From positions 62,001 to 126,000 of the forward strand of contig NZ_JAHBBH010000001.1 in assembly GCF_019331735.1 (NCBI RefSeq): a DNA stretch of 64,000 bases, in the 5' to 3' direction. The translations under genes were made by a program, and so were the position numbers. Positions 17,914 to 26,379 of this stretch are shown here, one piece after another (position 1 is the stretch's first letter; every line of letters starts with the position of its first letter). Source of the stretch: Bifidobacterium miconis. Lineage in GTDB: Bacteria > Actinomycetota > Actinomycetes > Actinomycetales > Bifidobacteriaceae. Below the pieces are notes generated by a model that had not been told where the DNA came from, did no database searches, and saw only the letters and a list, made by a program, of their open reading frames with translations.

Positions 17914-20168
17914 TTCGGGGAATCCGGATGACCCGGATGACCCGGATGCCCCGGATGACGAAAACGAGCGTCATGCCGGTCCTCATCGCCGTTCTTGCGA
18001 TCGTTCTCCTCGAACTGTTCGTCTTCAACCTGCCGTTCTGGCAGACGGTCGGCTCCCATCCCGAACAGGCCCGCGACGACGGCGTCGGTTCGGGTCTCGC
18101 CGTCGGATCGGACGGCGTCGCCGTCGTCACCGACCCCGACAACGCGTGGCGAGATCTGTCCGCCGGCCAGCCGATCGAATACCTGTACATGGGCCATTCG
18201 AACGCCGAACGCCCGCGTCAGGACGACGCCGTGCGCTGGCGGATCTCCACCGCGAAGAACACCGACGGCGGCTGGTACGACGCCAACGCCGACGTCGGCT
18301 ACTCGCCCTCCTCCGAAGACTCCCGATACTCCCGGGTCGGCGGCCGCGCCACCCGCGTGCGCATCCGCTACCGGATGAGCAAGGGCTCGGTCATCCCGTA
18401 CAACACGGTGACCGTGAATCCCCATGTGCCGATGCGGTTCAGCCCCTTGAGGCTCGCGCTCGAAGCCGTCGCCGCCCTGCTCGTCATCCTGTTCAGGCCC
18501 TCGTCGCCCCTCTACCGGATGCGGTTGGCGCGAACCCGAGCCTGCCTTGTCCCGCTCGCCCTGTGCGCCGCGTTCGCATGCCTCGTGCCGCTCGGCCTGT
18601 TCGCCATGGCCGCCCCGCAGGACAGTCCCGAACCGGTCTACTGGGACTTCTACGCCACATGGCAGGCCACCGACCAGTACCAGCGGCTCGCCGACGCGAT
18701 CCTCCACGGCCGTGCATGGCTCGACTATCCGGTCAACGACGCGTTCGCGGCCATGACCAACCCGTACGACACGCGCTCGCGCACCCGGCTTGCCCTGAAC
18801 CACCCCGACGTGCTCATCTACTTCGACGTCGCCTTCCATGACGGGCGCTACTACAGCTATTTCGGGGTGCTGCCGGCGCTTCTCCTGTTCGCCCCGTTCA
18901 AGGCCGTGACCGGCATGCCGTTGCCCACCAACGCAGGCATCGCCGTCGTCGCCCTGCTGGCCGGCGCCGCATGCTCCCTGCTCGCCGTCCAGATCGCCCG
19001 GCTGATCGGCCGTCGCCGCCCCGTTTCGCTCGGCGCGACCATGCTCGCCATGATCGCGTTCATGCTCGGCAACGGCATCGCCATGCTCATCCAACTCGGC
19101 CTGTTCTACCAGATCCCGCAGGAGCTGGCGGTCGCGTGCGCGGCCGGCGGCCTCGCCGCATGGATCCAGGCAAAACTGCACGGTCTCGATTCTGGCGCCC
19201 TCGACAGGCGGTTCCTCGCCTTCGGCTCGCTGCTCATGGCGTTGACGATCGCAAGCCGGCCGCATGTGGTCGTCGCCTCCCTGATCGCCATACCCCTGTT
19301 CACCGACGAGATCCGCCGTCTGCGGCGGGCAGGATTGCACGACCGCCGCGGGCTCCTGCACGAGGCGGTCGTCTGGGCGTGCGCGCTCATCCCGTACGCG
19401 GTCGTGTTCCTGCCCCAGTTTGCGTACAACATGGCCCGATTCGGCTCGCCCACGGACTTCGGCGCCACCTACAACCTCACCGGCTACGACATGACGCATT
19501 TCCACGCGCCGCTGACCCAATACCCGGCGTTCTTCTTCCACTATCTCCTCCAACCGCCGAACCTGACCGCCCACTTCCCGTTCGTCGGATGGGACGGGAT
19601 ACCACTGACCACATGGCGATCCGAACACCCGCATTTCGGCGGATGGTTCATGACCGACGCGCCGTTCGCGTTCGTCCTGTTCACGATTGCCATATGGCGG
19701 CCGCTCATGGCCCGCGTGCGGGCCACGGGGCTTGTCGCCGGGGCGCTCGCGTGCGCGGGGCTCGCCTTCCTCGTCGACGTGCGCATCACCGGCGTCGACT
19801 ATCGTTACGAGATCGACTTCGCGTGGATGATCATGATCGCCGTGGCCGCGGTGCTGTATGCGCTCGACACGGGGCTCGGTACGCTCGGCGCGGGCAGCGC
19901 TGACGGCGGCGTTGCGGATGCGGGGGAGGCCGACGCCGCGGTCGCGTCGGAGTCGGATCCCGTTCCGGCCAGGAAGAAGGACGGGGACCCGGTCGGAAAG
20001 ACGCTCCCGTTCGACGCCCGCGCAGCGTTGCGGCGGCTCGTGTTCGGCTGGTTCACGGCGGGGGTCGTCGCCGCGTTGCTGTTCCTGTTCTTCAAGCAGT
20101 TCGCGCACGGCATGAACATGCCCGTGCGCATCTGGTGGGACGTCGCCTCCTGGTTCCTGTTCATGTGA
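17910..20168 (+). CDS. Large GT-C-like membrane protein
   Basis: 752 aa. One N-terminal helix (about 21-39), an extracytoplasmic region of about 130 residues, then about ten helices (from about 185) and a low-complexity acidic stretch near 655-700 before the last helices. The topology, with a short DSPEPVYWDFYATWQ loop rich in aromatic and acidic residues after the third helix, resembles GT-C mannosyl/arabinosyltransferases, but no diagnostic motif is certain. The GTG start at 17910 overlaps the flippase stop (GTGA) and has GGAGGGGA six bases upstream. The first 19 codons are built from a 9-base repeat giving several in-frame ATGs. A hairpin follows the stop. Confidence 0.6.
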   Translation: MIRGIRMTRMTRMPRMTKTSVMPVLIAVLAIVLLELFVFNLPFWQTVGSHPEQARDDGVGSGLAVGSDGVAVVTDPDNAWRDLSAGQPIEYLYMGHSNAERPRQDDAVRWRISTAKNTDGGWYDANADVGYSPSSEDSRYSRVGGRATRVRIRYRMSKGSVIPYNTVTVNPHVPMRFSPLRLALEAVAALLVILFRPSSPLYRMRLARTRACLVPLALCAAFACLVPLGLFAMAAPQDSPEPVYWDFYATWQATDQYQRLADAILHGRAWLDYPVNDAFAAMTNPYDTRSRTRLALNHPDVLIYFDVAFHDGRYYSYFGVLPALLLFAPFKAVTGMPLPTNAGIAVVALLAGAACSLLAVQIARLIGRRRPVSLGATMLAMIAFMLGNGIAMLIQLGLFYQIPQELAVACAAGGLAAWIQAKLHGLDSGALDRRFLAFGSLLMALTIASRPHVVVASLIAIPLFTDEIRRLRRAGLHDRRGLLHEAVVWACALIPYAVVFLPQFAYNMARFGSPTDFGATYNLTGYDMTHFHAPLTQYPAFFFHYLLQPPNLTAHFPFVGWDGIPLTTWRSEHPHFGGWFMTDAPFAFVLFTIAIWRPLMARVRATGLVAGALACAGLAFLVDVRITGVDYRYEIDFAWMIMIAVAAVLYALDTGLGTLGAGSADGGVADAGEADAAVASESDPVPARKKDGDPVGKTLPFDARAALRRLVFGWFTAGVVAALLFLFFKQFAHGMNMPVRIWWDVASWFLFM

Positions 20169-20177
20169 GGGAGCCTC

Positions 20178-20197
20178 GCGCATCACGATTGATGCGC
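20178..20197. terminator. Hairpin between the convergent membrane operon and response regulator
   Basis: Perfect 8-bp stem GCGCATCA/TGATGCGC with loop CGAT. The remaining sequence up to 20339 shows no gene. Confidence 0.5.
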
Positions 20198-20339
20198 AGA
20201 CAGTCGATGCCGGAGAGGGTCGTAAGCGCGGCGGACGCGTCTGTCGTATTCGACGCGGAACCGGCGATGAGGCGCGCTGCGGGCCGCGCCCGCTCCCCGA
20301 TCGGCAGCCCAGCGAGCGCCACGATCCCCACGCTCCGTC

Positions 20340-21047
20340 TTACCGGTGTTCGCGTATCCACAGAATCGCGAGCTGCGTGCGGTTCGTCAGTCCCATTTTG
20401 TCGAGGATGCCGCTGATGCGGTTGCGCACCGTGCCTTCACTCAGGAACAGTTTGGCGGCGATGTCGCGGTTGTCGAGGCCTTCGGCGACCAGCGCGGCGA
20501 TGTCGCGGTCGCGTTCCGGCAGCGCTTCGAGCGCGGCCCGGTCGGCGGCGTGATCCTGCCGGCGGCCGACTGCAGATGCGATGCCGGATGACGAGTTGGA
20601 TAAATCGACCGCATCGGCTGCGTCGTGCGAAGGTCCGTCGCCCGACAGCTTGCCGAGCACTTCCGCTCCGAGCACGATCTGACCGGCCATGACCGCCTGC
20701 AACGCCGGTCCGACCGACGCGACGTCCTGTTTGATGAGATAGCCGCGCGCGCCGAGCGACACCGCCTGCGTGATGTACGACCTGTCCGCGAACGTGGTCA
20801 GAAACAGGATCTTCGCGCCCGGATCTTTGGCGAGGATCTCGCGGGCCGCCGTCAGACCGTCCTTGCCGGGCATCTGCACGTCGATGAGCAGCACGTCCGG
20901 CCGGCTTGACGGCGAGCGGAAATACTCCGTCACCGCCGCGTTCCCGTCGTTCGCCGTCCACAGCACGTCCGCCGTGCCCGTCGCCGACAGAATCGTCGCC
21001 AACGACTGGCACACGATCGGATCGTCGTCCGCAATCGCCGTTCTCAT
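20340..21047 (-). CDS. NarL/LuxR-type response regulator
   Basis: 235 aa. Receiver domain with the acidic pocket D7-D9, phosphoacceptor D56 in LLIDVQMPGKDG, switch Thr at 84-85 and K106. A linker of about 50 residues leads to a LuxR-type helix-turn-helix at about 175-233 (LPERDRDIAALVAEG, NRDIAAKLFLSEGTVRNRISGILDKMG). It is 57 bases downstream of the histidine kinase gene on the same strand, so the two form a two-component system. The neighbouring divergent ABC exporter is the natural target, with four copies of a palindromic box in the intergenic region. Similar systems respond to membrane-active compounds. Confidence 0.93.
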   Translation of the reverse strand: MRTAIADDDPIVCQSLATILSATGTADVLWTANDGNAAVTEYFRSPSSRPDVLLIDVQMPGKDGLTAAREILAKDPGAKILFLTTFADRSYITQAVSLGARGYLIKQDVASVGPALQAVMAGQIVLGAEVLGKLSGDGPSHDAADAVDLSNSSSGIASAVGRRQDHAADRAALEALPERDRDIAALVAEGLDNRDIAAKLFLSEGTVRNRISGILDKMGLTNRTQLAILWIREHR

Positions 21048-21104
21048 CGCCGCTCCCCGTCCAAGATGCCCAATCGCCAGCCGGCGACGCCGGAGCGCCG
21101 CCGA

Positions 21105-22316
21105 TCATGGCTGTCCGTCATGATCATGGTAGGTCCACTGCCGCTTGGGAATCGTGACGAACACGCGCCAACCGCCGCCGTACGGGCCGCACGACGACGT
21201 GCCGCCGAGCGCGCGCACGCGACGCTCGATGTCGGCCAATCCCATGCCGCGCAACGATTCGGCGTCGCCGTCGGGGCCTGTGGCGTGAGATTCGTTGGCC
21301 GCCGGTCTGGCCGGTCCCGGATCCTGCACGACCAGCTGCCAGATCGCCGGAAAGTCGCGCAGCGTCACGCTTGCCGAACGCGCGTCGCTGTGCCGGGCCA
21401 CGTTCGACAGCGATTCGCGGATCACGGCGGCGAAGCAGCGGGTGACCGGCGCCGGCGCGCCCATGATCTCGTTGGACAGGGACACGGCGAAATCGGGCGA
21501 CGCCTCGCCGAACGTGTGCGCCGCATCCGCGATCTGCGCGGCGAAATCCGTGCCGTCGTCCTCGAGATCGTGCACGGAGCGGCGCACCATCGTCATCGCC
21601 TCGTTCAGCGTGCCGTTCAACGCGTCGAAGCCCTGCGCGGCGACCGTGTCGCCCGTCGCGTCAGCCACGGCCTTGCCCGCCTGCGACTGCATGATCGCGC
21701 GCGTGAGCAGATGCCCGACATTGTCGTGGATCTCGCGGGCGATGCGCGTGCGCTCGTTGAGCGTGGCCGCATGTATCGACTGGGCGCGTTCCTCGGCGAC
21801 GTCGGCCAGTCGACGCCGGTTGACGCGGCCGCTGTCACGGGCCAGATCCTGCGTATGCCGCAGCGATCGGCGCAATCCGGTGACGGTCTCGCGTGACCGG
21901 CCGAGCGTCATGCCGATGACGGCGAGCAGTCCGGTGAGCATCATGACCGTGCGGTCGGTTGCGGCCGACGCCCGCACGACCGCGACGACGATCGGCGCGA
22001 GCGGCAGGCAACGGGCCAGCCGGTCGGCACGCGCGTCGCGCATCAGCGCCGGCAGGCGCGGCGCATCATAGGCCACGGCCGGCAGGAATGCGCACCATGG
22101 CGGCAACAGCAAGGCCGACGCCATGAACAGGCAGGGCGCCGCGGCGGCCAAAACCGGGGGAGTGCGCCGCGACATCAGCCATTCGGCCAGACAGGACGAC
22201 GAGACCGCGGCCAGCAGACCGATCAGCGACAGGGAACCAAAGCCGGACAATGCCGCCACGGCCGTTCCGCAGGCCAGAAGCAGGGCTTTCTCCAGCAAGA
22301 TGAGCATGCGGCTCAT
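21105..22316 (-). CDS. Sensor histidine kinase, HisKA_3 (NarX/DesK-like)
   Basis: 403 aa. Four to five N-terminal hydrophobic segments (about residues 5-135) without a large outside domain, as in intramembrane-sensing kinases. A coiled region follows, then the HisKA_3 box NERTRIAREIHDNVGHLL with phospho-acceptor H197, and a HATPase domain with ESLSNVARHSDA (N box) and GMGLADIERRV (G box). Start at 22316 is the first Met of the membrane region; a second Met lies three codons later and no strong ribosome site precedes either. The leader lies directly in the first GGTTCCCGGGA box (22324-22334), so autoregulation is plausible. Confidence 0.9.
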   Translation of the reverse strand: MSRMLILLEKALLLACGTAVAALSGFGSLSLIGLLAAVSSSCLAEWLMSRRTPPVLAAAAPCLFMASALLLPPWCAFLPAVAYDAPRLPALMRDARADRLARCLPLAPIVVAVVRASAATDRTVMMLTGLLAVIGMTLGRSRETVTGLRRSLRHTQDLARDSGRVNRRRLADVAEERAQSIHAATLNERTRIAREIHDNVGHLLTRAIMQSQAGKAVADATGDTVAAQGFDALNGTLNEAMTMVRRSVHDLEDDGTDFAAQIADAAHTFGEASPDFAVSLSNEIMGAPAPVTRCFAAVIRESLSNVARHSDARSASVTLRDFPAIWQLVVQDPGPARPAANESHATGPDGDAESLRGMGLADIERRVRALGGTSSCGPYGGGWRVFVTIPKRQWTYHDHDGQP

Positions 22317-22320
22317 CGTA

Positions 22321-22474
22321 GCCGGTTCCCGGGATGCGACGGCGCGATCCCGGGAACCGGCAAACGAACATATCCGAACATGGCGCACACTGCGAGCGGC
22401 GGCATTCCAACGATTGCGAGAACAACCGAACATGCGCCGGTTCCCGGGAAATTTCGCCGACAATCCCGGGAACC
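22321..22474. promoter_or_regulatory. Four GGTTCCCGGGA boxes in the divergent kinase/ABC region
   Basis: Boxes at 22324-22334 (+), 22348-22358 (-), 22439-22449 (+) and 22464-22474 (-) make two inverted pairs. The first pair is a perfect 15-bp inverted repeat with an 11-base spacer. Each box contains the palindromic core TCCCGGGA. Centres are 24 and 25 bases apart within pairs, and the pairs are about 115 bases apart. This is the likely operator of the adjacent response regulator. Confidence 0.65.
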
Positions 22475-22593
22475 AGGACCACGGCAAATCCATGACAAAT
22501 GTCACGGGCATCCGGCCAAGTCGTGACGGATGGCTGTGGCGCGGCCATGCCCCGACGCGCGATGATGAAGACACCCCAAGGAAAGGAGCGGAC

Positions 22594-23547
22594 ATGACCG
22601 ACAACAATGCGACGCCGGCCGTCCACGTCAGCCAGCTGGTCAAACGATACGGCGACATGGTCGCGCTCGACTACTTCGACCTCGACGTGCGACAGGGCGA
22701 GATCTTCGGCCTGCTCGGCCCCAACGGCTCCGGCAAGACCACCGCCATCAACTGCATCCTCGCGTTGCTCACCTACGATGCCGGCACCATCCGCGTGTTC
22801 GGCCAACCGATGACACCGACCTCATACGCGCTCAAACGCCGCATCGGCATCGTGCCGCAAAACGTCGCCGTGTTCAACGAGCTGACCGTCACCGAGAACA
22901 TCGACTACTTCTGCTCGCTGTACGTGCCCAAAAAAGCCGACCGCGCGCCGCTCGTCGAAGAGGCGATCGACTTCGCCGGGCTGCAGGACTTCCGCAGGTT
23001 CCGTCCCGGCAAGCTCTCTGGCGGCCTGCTGCGCCGCCTCAACATCGCCTGCGGCATCGCGCACCGGCCCGACCTGATCTTCTTCGACGAGCCGACCGTG
23101 GCCGTCGACCCGCAAAGCCGCAACGCCATCCTCGAAGGCATCCAGAAGCTCAACCAGGCCGGCGCGACCGTGATCTACACGAGCCACTACATGGAAGAAG
23201 TCGAACAGATCTGCGACCGCATCCTCATCATGGACCACGGCCGCCACCTCGCGCTCGGCACGGCCGACGAGCTCAAGGCCATGATCGACACGGGGGAGCG
23301 GATCACCATCGAAACGTTCGACCTGACCGACGACGCGCTCGCCGCCGTGCGCAATCTCGCATTCGTGATCGAAGCGACGTACGACGGGCGCGAACTGGCC
23401 GTGCGATGCCGGCGCGGCGACCACAACCTCGTCGATTTGATCGGCGTGCTGCGCGGCGCGGGCGCGAACATCGGACACCTGACCAGCCGTCCGCCGAGCC
23501 TCAACGACGTGTTCCTCGAACTGACCGGCAAGGCGCTGCGGGACTGA
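22594..23547 (+). CDS. ABC transporter ATP-binding protein (ABC-2 exporter)
   Basis: 317 aa nucleotide-binding domain of the daunorubicin/Nod-type export class. Walker A GPNGSGKTT at 42-50, Q-loop VPQN near 88-91, signature LSGGLLRRLN at 141-150 (LL replaces the usual MK/QK), Walker B LIFFDEP at 161-167, then an H-loop (YTSHYMEE) and a C-terminal extension of about 90 residues typical of the class. The ATG at 22594 follows AAAGGAG. First gene of a three-gene unit with two permeases; transcribed away from the kinase gene. Probably exports a drug, antimicrobial peptide or lipid. Confidence 0.92.
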   Translation: MTDNNATPAVHVSQLVKRYGDMVALDYFDLDVRQGEIFGLLGPNGSGKTTAINCILALLTYDAGTIRVFGQPMTPTSYALKRRIGIVPQNVAVFNELTVTENIDYFCSLYVPKKADRAPLVEEAIDFAGLQDFRRFRPGKLSGGLLRRLNIACGIAHRPDLIFFDEPTVAVDPQSRNAILEGIQKLNQAGATVIYTSHYMEEVEQICDRILIMDHGRHLALGTADELKAMIDTGERITIETFDLTDDALAAVRNLAFVIEATYDGRELAVRCRRGDHNLVDLIGVLRGAGANIGHLTSRPPSLNDVFLELTGKALRD

Positions 23548-23591
23548 CGGGCGCGACCCGCTCATCCACCCGGCAAGGAAAGGAGAACGCC

Positions 23592-24878
23592 ATGCGGAGC
23601 ACCTTCATCGTCTCCCTGAAATCGAACCTGCGCAACACGAGCGCGCTGTTCTGGCTCATCGTGTTCCCGATCGCGCTGTCGACCATGTTCAACGTCGTGT
23701 TCGGCGGACTGGACAAGGCCATGAGCATCACGCCGGTGCCGGTCGCCGTCGTCGAGGACGCGAACTGGACGAACGCGGTCGGCGCGGACACGCTCATCAC
23801 GGCACTGTCCGGCAAGCAAACCGACAACGGCAAGACCGGCACGGCCAACGGCGCGGGCACGACGACGGACGGAGCGGACACGCTCATCGGCGACATCAGC
23901 GTCGACGTGCGACTGCTGGACGCCACCACGGTCGCCTCCGCGACGAAAGCCCGCGAGCTGCTGGACAGCGGGACAACGGGCGGCATCATCGCCGCCGACC
24001 ACGACGGGCGGCTCGCGCTCACGCTCAGCTCCGACACCGTCGCCAACGCCAACAACAGCACGGGCGCGGTCGGACTCGACGTCTCCCTCGCCGCGCTCGA
24101 CAACGTGCTCGACCAGTACAACCGCACCGGCGCAACCGTGCGGGCCGCGCTCAAGGACAATCCGGCCGCCGCGATCACCCGCGACTTCTGGCATGGCATC
24201 GGCTCGGCCATGAACGGCACCACAGAGGTCACGCTCACCAACTTCAAACCCGCCGCGATGGCCAGATACTACTACGCGCTCATGGGCATGGCCTGCCTGA
24301 TGGCCATGTCGACCATGATCTACACGGTCACCACGGCCCAGGCGAACCTCTCCGCGCTCGGCATACGCCGCACGGTCGCGCCGCTCGGACGGGCCAGGCA
24401 GCTCGTCGCCGGATTCCTCGCAGGCTGGCTGTGCTCCTGCGTGTGCCTGCTCGTCGCGCTCGCCTACATCCGCTACGTCTGCGGCATCGAGGTCGGCGGG
24501 CGCGAGCCGCTGGCCGTGCTCGCCGTGATCGTCGCATCGTTCATGACCTGCTCGCTCGGCACGATGATCGGCGCGATACCCAAGCTCACCGCGGGCGTCA
24601 AACAGGGGCTGTCCACCGCGATCTCCTGCGGACTGTCGCTGTTCAGCGGCCTGTACGGCGGATTCGCCATGGAACTGAGCGACCTGATCTCGCGCAGGGC
24701 CCCGCTGCTCGCCGACATCAACCCCACCCAGCAGGTCACCAACCTGTTCTATTCGCTCATGTACTACGACAGCTATCAGCCGTTCGCCCGCACCTGCGCC
24801 GTCCTGCTCGCGATGAGCGCGGTGTTCCTTGCGGCCGGCGTGATCATGCTCAGGAGGCAACGCTATGAACACCTGTAA
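23592..24878 (+). CDS. ABC-2 type permease, first subunit
   Basis: 428 aa. One N-terminal helix (about 15-40), an outside domain of about 190 residues rich in Thr/Asp/Asn/Ala, then five to six helices from about 225 to 425 containing the ABC-2 type transport pattern. This YhgE/Pip-like arrangement (helix, large outside domain, helix bundle) is typical of two-permease exporters. GGAAAGGAGA precedes the ATG at 23592, which is preferred over an upstream frame start. It ends 14 bases inside the next permease gene. Forms a heterodimer with that product, inferred from the shared architecture. Confidence 0.88.
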   Translation: MRSTFIVSLKSNLRNTSALFWLIVFPIALSTMFNVVFGGLDKAMSITPVPVAVVEDANWTNAVGADTLITALSGKQTDNGKTGTANGAGTTTDGADTLIGDISVDVRLLDATTVASATKARELLDSGTTGGIIAADHDGRLALTLSSDTVANANNSTGAVGLDVSLAALDNVLDQYNRTGATVRAALKDNPAAAITRDFWHGIGSAMNGTTEVTLTNFKPAAMARYYYALMGMACLMAMSTMIYTVTTAQANLSALGIRRTVAPLGRARQLVAGFLAGWLCSCVCLLVALAYIRYVCGIEVGGREPLAVLAVIVASFMTCSLGTMIGAIPKLTAGVKQGLSTAISCGLSLFSGLYGGFAMELSDLISRRAPLLADINPTQQVTNLFYSLMYYDSYQPFARTCAVLLAMSAVFLAAGVIMLRRQRYEHL

Positions 24879-26364
24879 GGCCACCGTGCGCGTCCTGCTC
24901 GCGCACCGCACGTACATCATCATCTATCTCGTGCTCATGGGCGTCATGATGTTCGCGCTCAGCTGGTCGCAGATCACCGCCGCCAACCGGCCCGTCGCCG
25001 ACACGTACGAGCCGGGCAAGGTCAGCGTCGCCGTCGTCGACCGGGACGCGAACCGTGACGGCATCGCCGAATCCCTGCGAGATTATCTGACCGCGTCGGC
25101 CACCTTGGTCGAGTTGGACGACGACCCGGAGTCGCTGCAGCAGGCCGTCGCCTCGAACTGGACCGACCTGATCGTCATCATTCCGGACGGCTATGCTCAG
25201 CGGTTCCTCGAATCCGCGCGATCCGGCGGCGACATGCCGAAGGTCGAGACGGTCACGAGCTACACGTCGGGCGCCGGCACGATCGGCAACATGACCGTGA
25301 ACGGGTTCCTCTCGCTCATGAGGATCGCGCTGATCGGAGAACATGCGCAGGTCGATCAGACGGAACTCAAGGCATGGGTCGAACGCATGGCGGCGAACTA
25401 CGCCGCAGGCGGGGGAGCCGATACAGGCTCGGCCTCGCGGTCGGCCGGGCAATCGTCCGGCCGGCAGACCGCGGGGGCGGACGGCGACTGGTCCCGGTTC
25501 ATGGACGGTTCGCTTTCGTTCGACCTCGATTCGCTGCCGGAAGGCTCGCTGTCCGGCCTGACGGCGGACGACGTGCGCCAAGCCGCCGTCACCGCCGCGA
25601 AAACGGCGCACGACGCGAACGCCAACCGTCCGATCGCGGTGGAACGGTCCGCGTCGCGCGACGACCGGAATGCCGGCGCGGCGAATCCCGTCGCGTCCGG
25701 GTTCGGCGACACGATGAAGACCGCGCTGTATCCGCTGTTCCTCACGCTGAGCGTGTGCGTGAGCCTGGTGGCGCACGTGTTCGGCTCCGGCGAACTGCGG
25801 CGCAGGCTTGCGGCGTCTCCGGTCGCCGCGTCGATCGGGCTGAAGCGCATGGGCGTGCTGTGCGCGTTCGCGCTGCTGATCTGCGCGGCCTATCTGACGG
25901 CGGCGCTCGGGCTGACGGTCGCGGCCGGCGCCAATGTCGCTTCGCTGCCGGCCGCCGGCGTGGCGATGACGTTCGCATCGGCCTGCATGTTCAGCCTCAT
26001 GTGCGTTGCTTGTGGGTTCATGCTCGGCGAATTCGGCGCCTCCGACATGGCCGCCAACGCGTTCGCCAACGTGTTCGGCCTGCTCCTCATGTTCACGTCG
26101 GGACTCTCGTTCCCGATCAGCATGATGCCCGACGCGGTCGTCGCGTTCGTCAAGCTGACGCCCGGCTGGTGGTACACCTCGTCGATCGACATGGCGCTCG
26201 GCGTCGGCGCGGACGGCCTGAACGCATCCGGTTGGCTGGGCGGGATCGGCATCGTCGCGCTCTACACGGTGACGTTCGTGTGCATCGGGCTGGCGGTGGG
26301 ACGCGTCCGCAGGGCACGGCCCGTGGACACGGCGCCGGCGCTCACCCAGCTTGCCGAAGCGTGA
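24865..26364 (+). CDS. ABC-2 type permease, second subunit
   Basis: 499 aa with the same plan as its neighbour: helix at about 15-35, an outside domain of about 240 residues (with a low-complexity Gly/Ala/Ser stretch near 180-205), then six helices from about 285 to 485. The ATG at 24865 overlaps the end of the first permease by 14 bases and is preceded by CAGGAGG, so translation is coupled. The stop is 15 bases from that of a convergent gene; no separate terminator is visible. Substrate unknown; regulation by the adjacent two-component system is likely. Confidence 0.88.
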   Translation: MNTCKATVRVLLAHRTYIIIYLVLMGVMMFALSWSQITAANRPVADTYEPGKVSVAVVDRDANRDGIAESLRDYLTASATLVELDDDPESLQQAVASNWTDLIVIIPDGYAQRFLESARSGGDMPKVETVTSYTSGAGTIGNMTVNGFLSLMRIALIGEHAQVDQTELKAWVERMAANYAAGGGADTGSASRSAGQSSGRQTAGADGDWSRFMDGSLSFDLDSLPEGSLSGLTADDVRQAAVTAAKTAHDANANRPIAVERSASRDDRNAGAANPVASGFGDTMKTALYPLFLTLSVCVSLVAHVFGSGELRRRLAASPVAASIGLKRMGVLCAFALLICAAYLTAALGLTVAAGANVASLPAAGVAMTFASACMFSLMCVACGFMLGEFGASDMAANAFANVFGLLLMFTSGLSFPISMMPDAVVAFVKLTPGWWYTSSIDMALGVGADGLNASGWLGGIGIVALYTVTFVCIGLAVGRVRRARPVDTAPALTQLAEA

Positions 26365-26379
26365 TGCGCGAGACGCACG

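Noticed and set aside
14579..20168. Complete capsule/exopolysaccharide cluster
   Set aside because: No priming glycosyltransferase, chain-length regulator, polymerase or nucleotide-sugar gene is present; only three membrane proteins.
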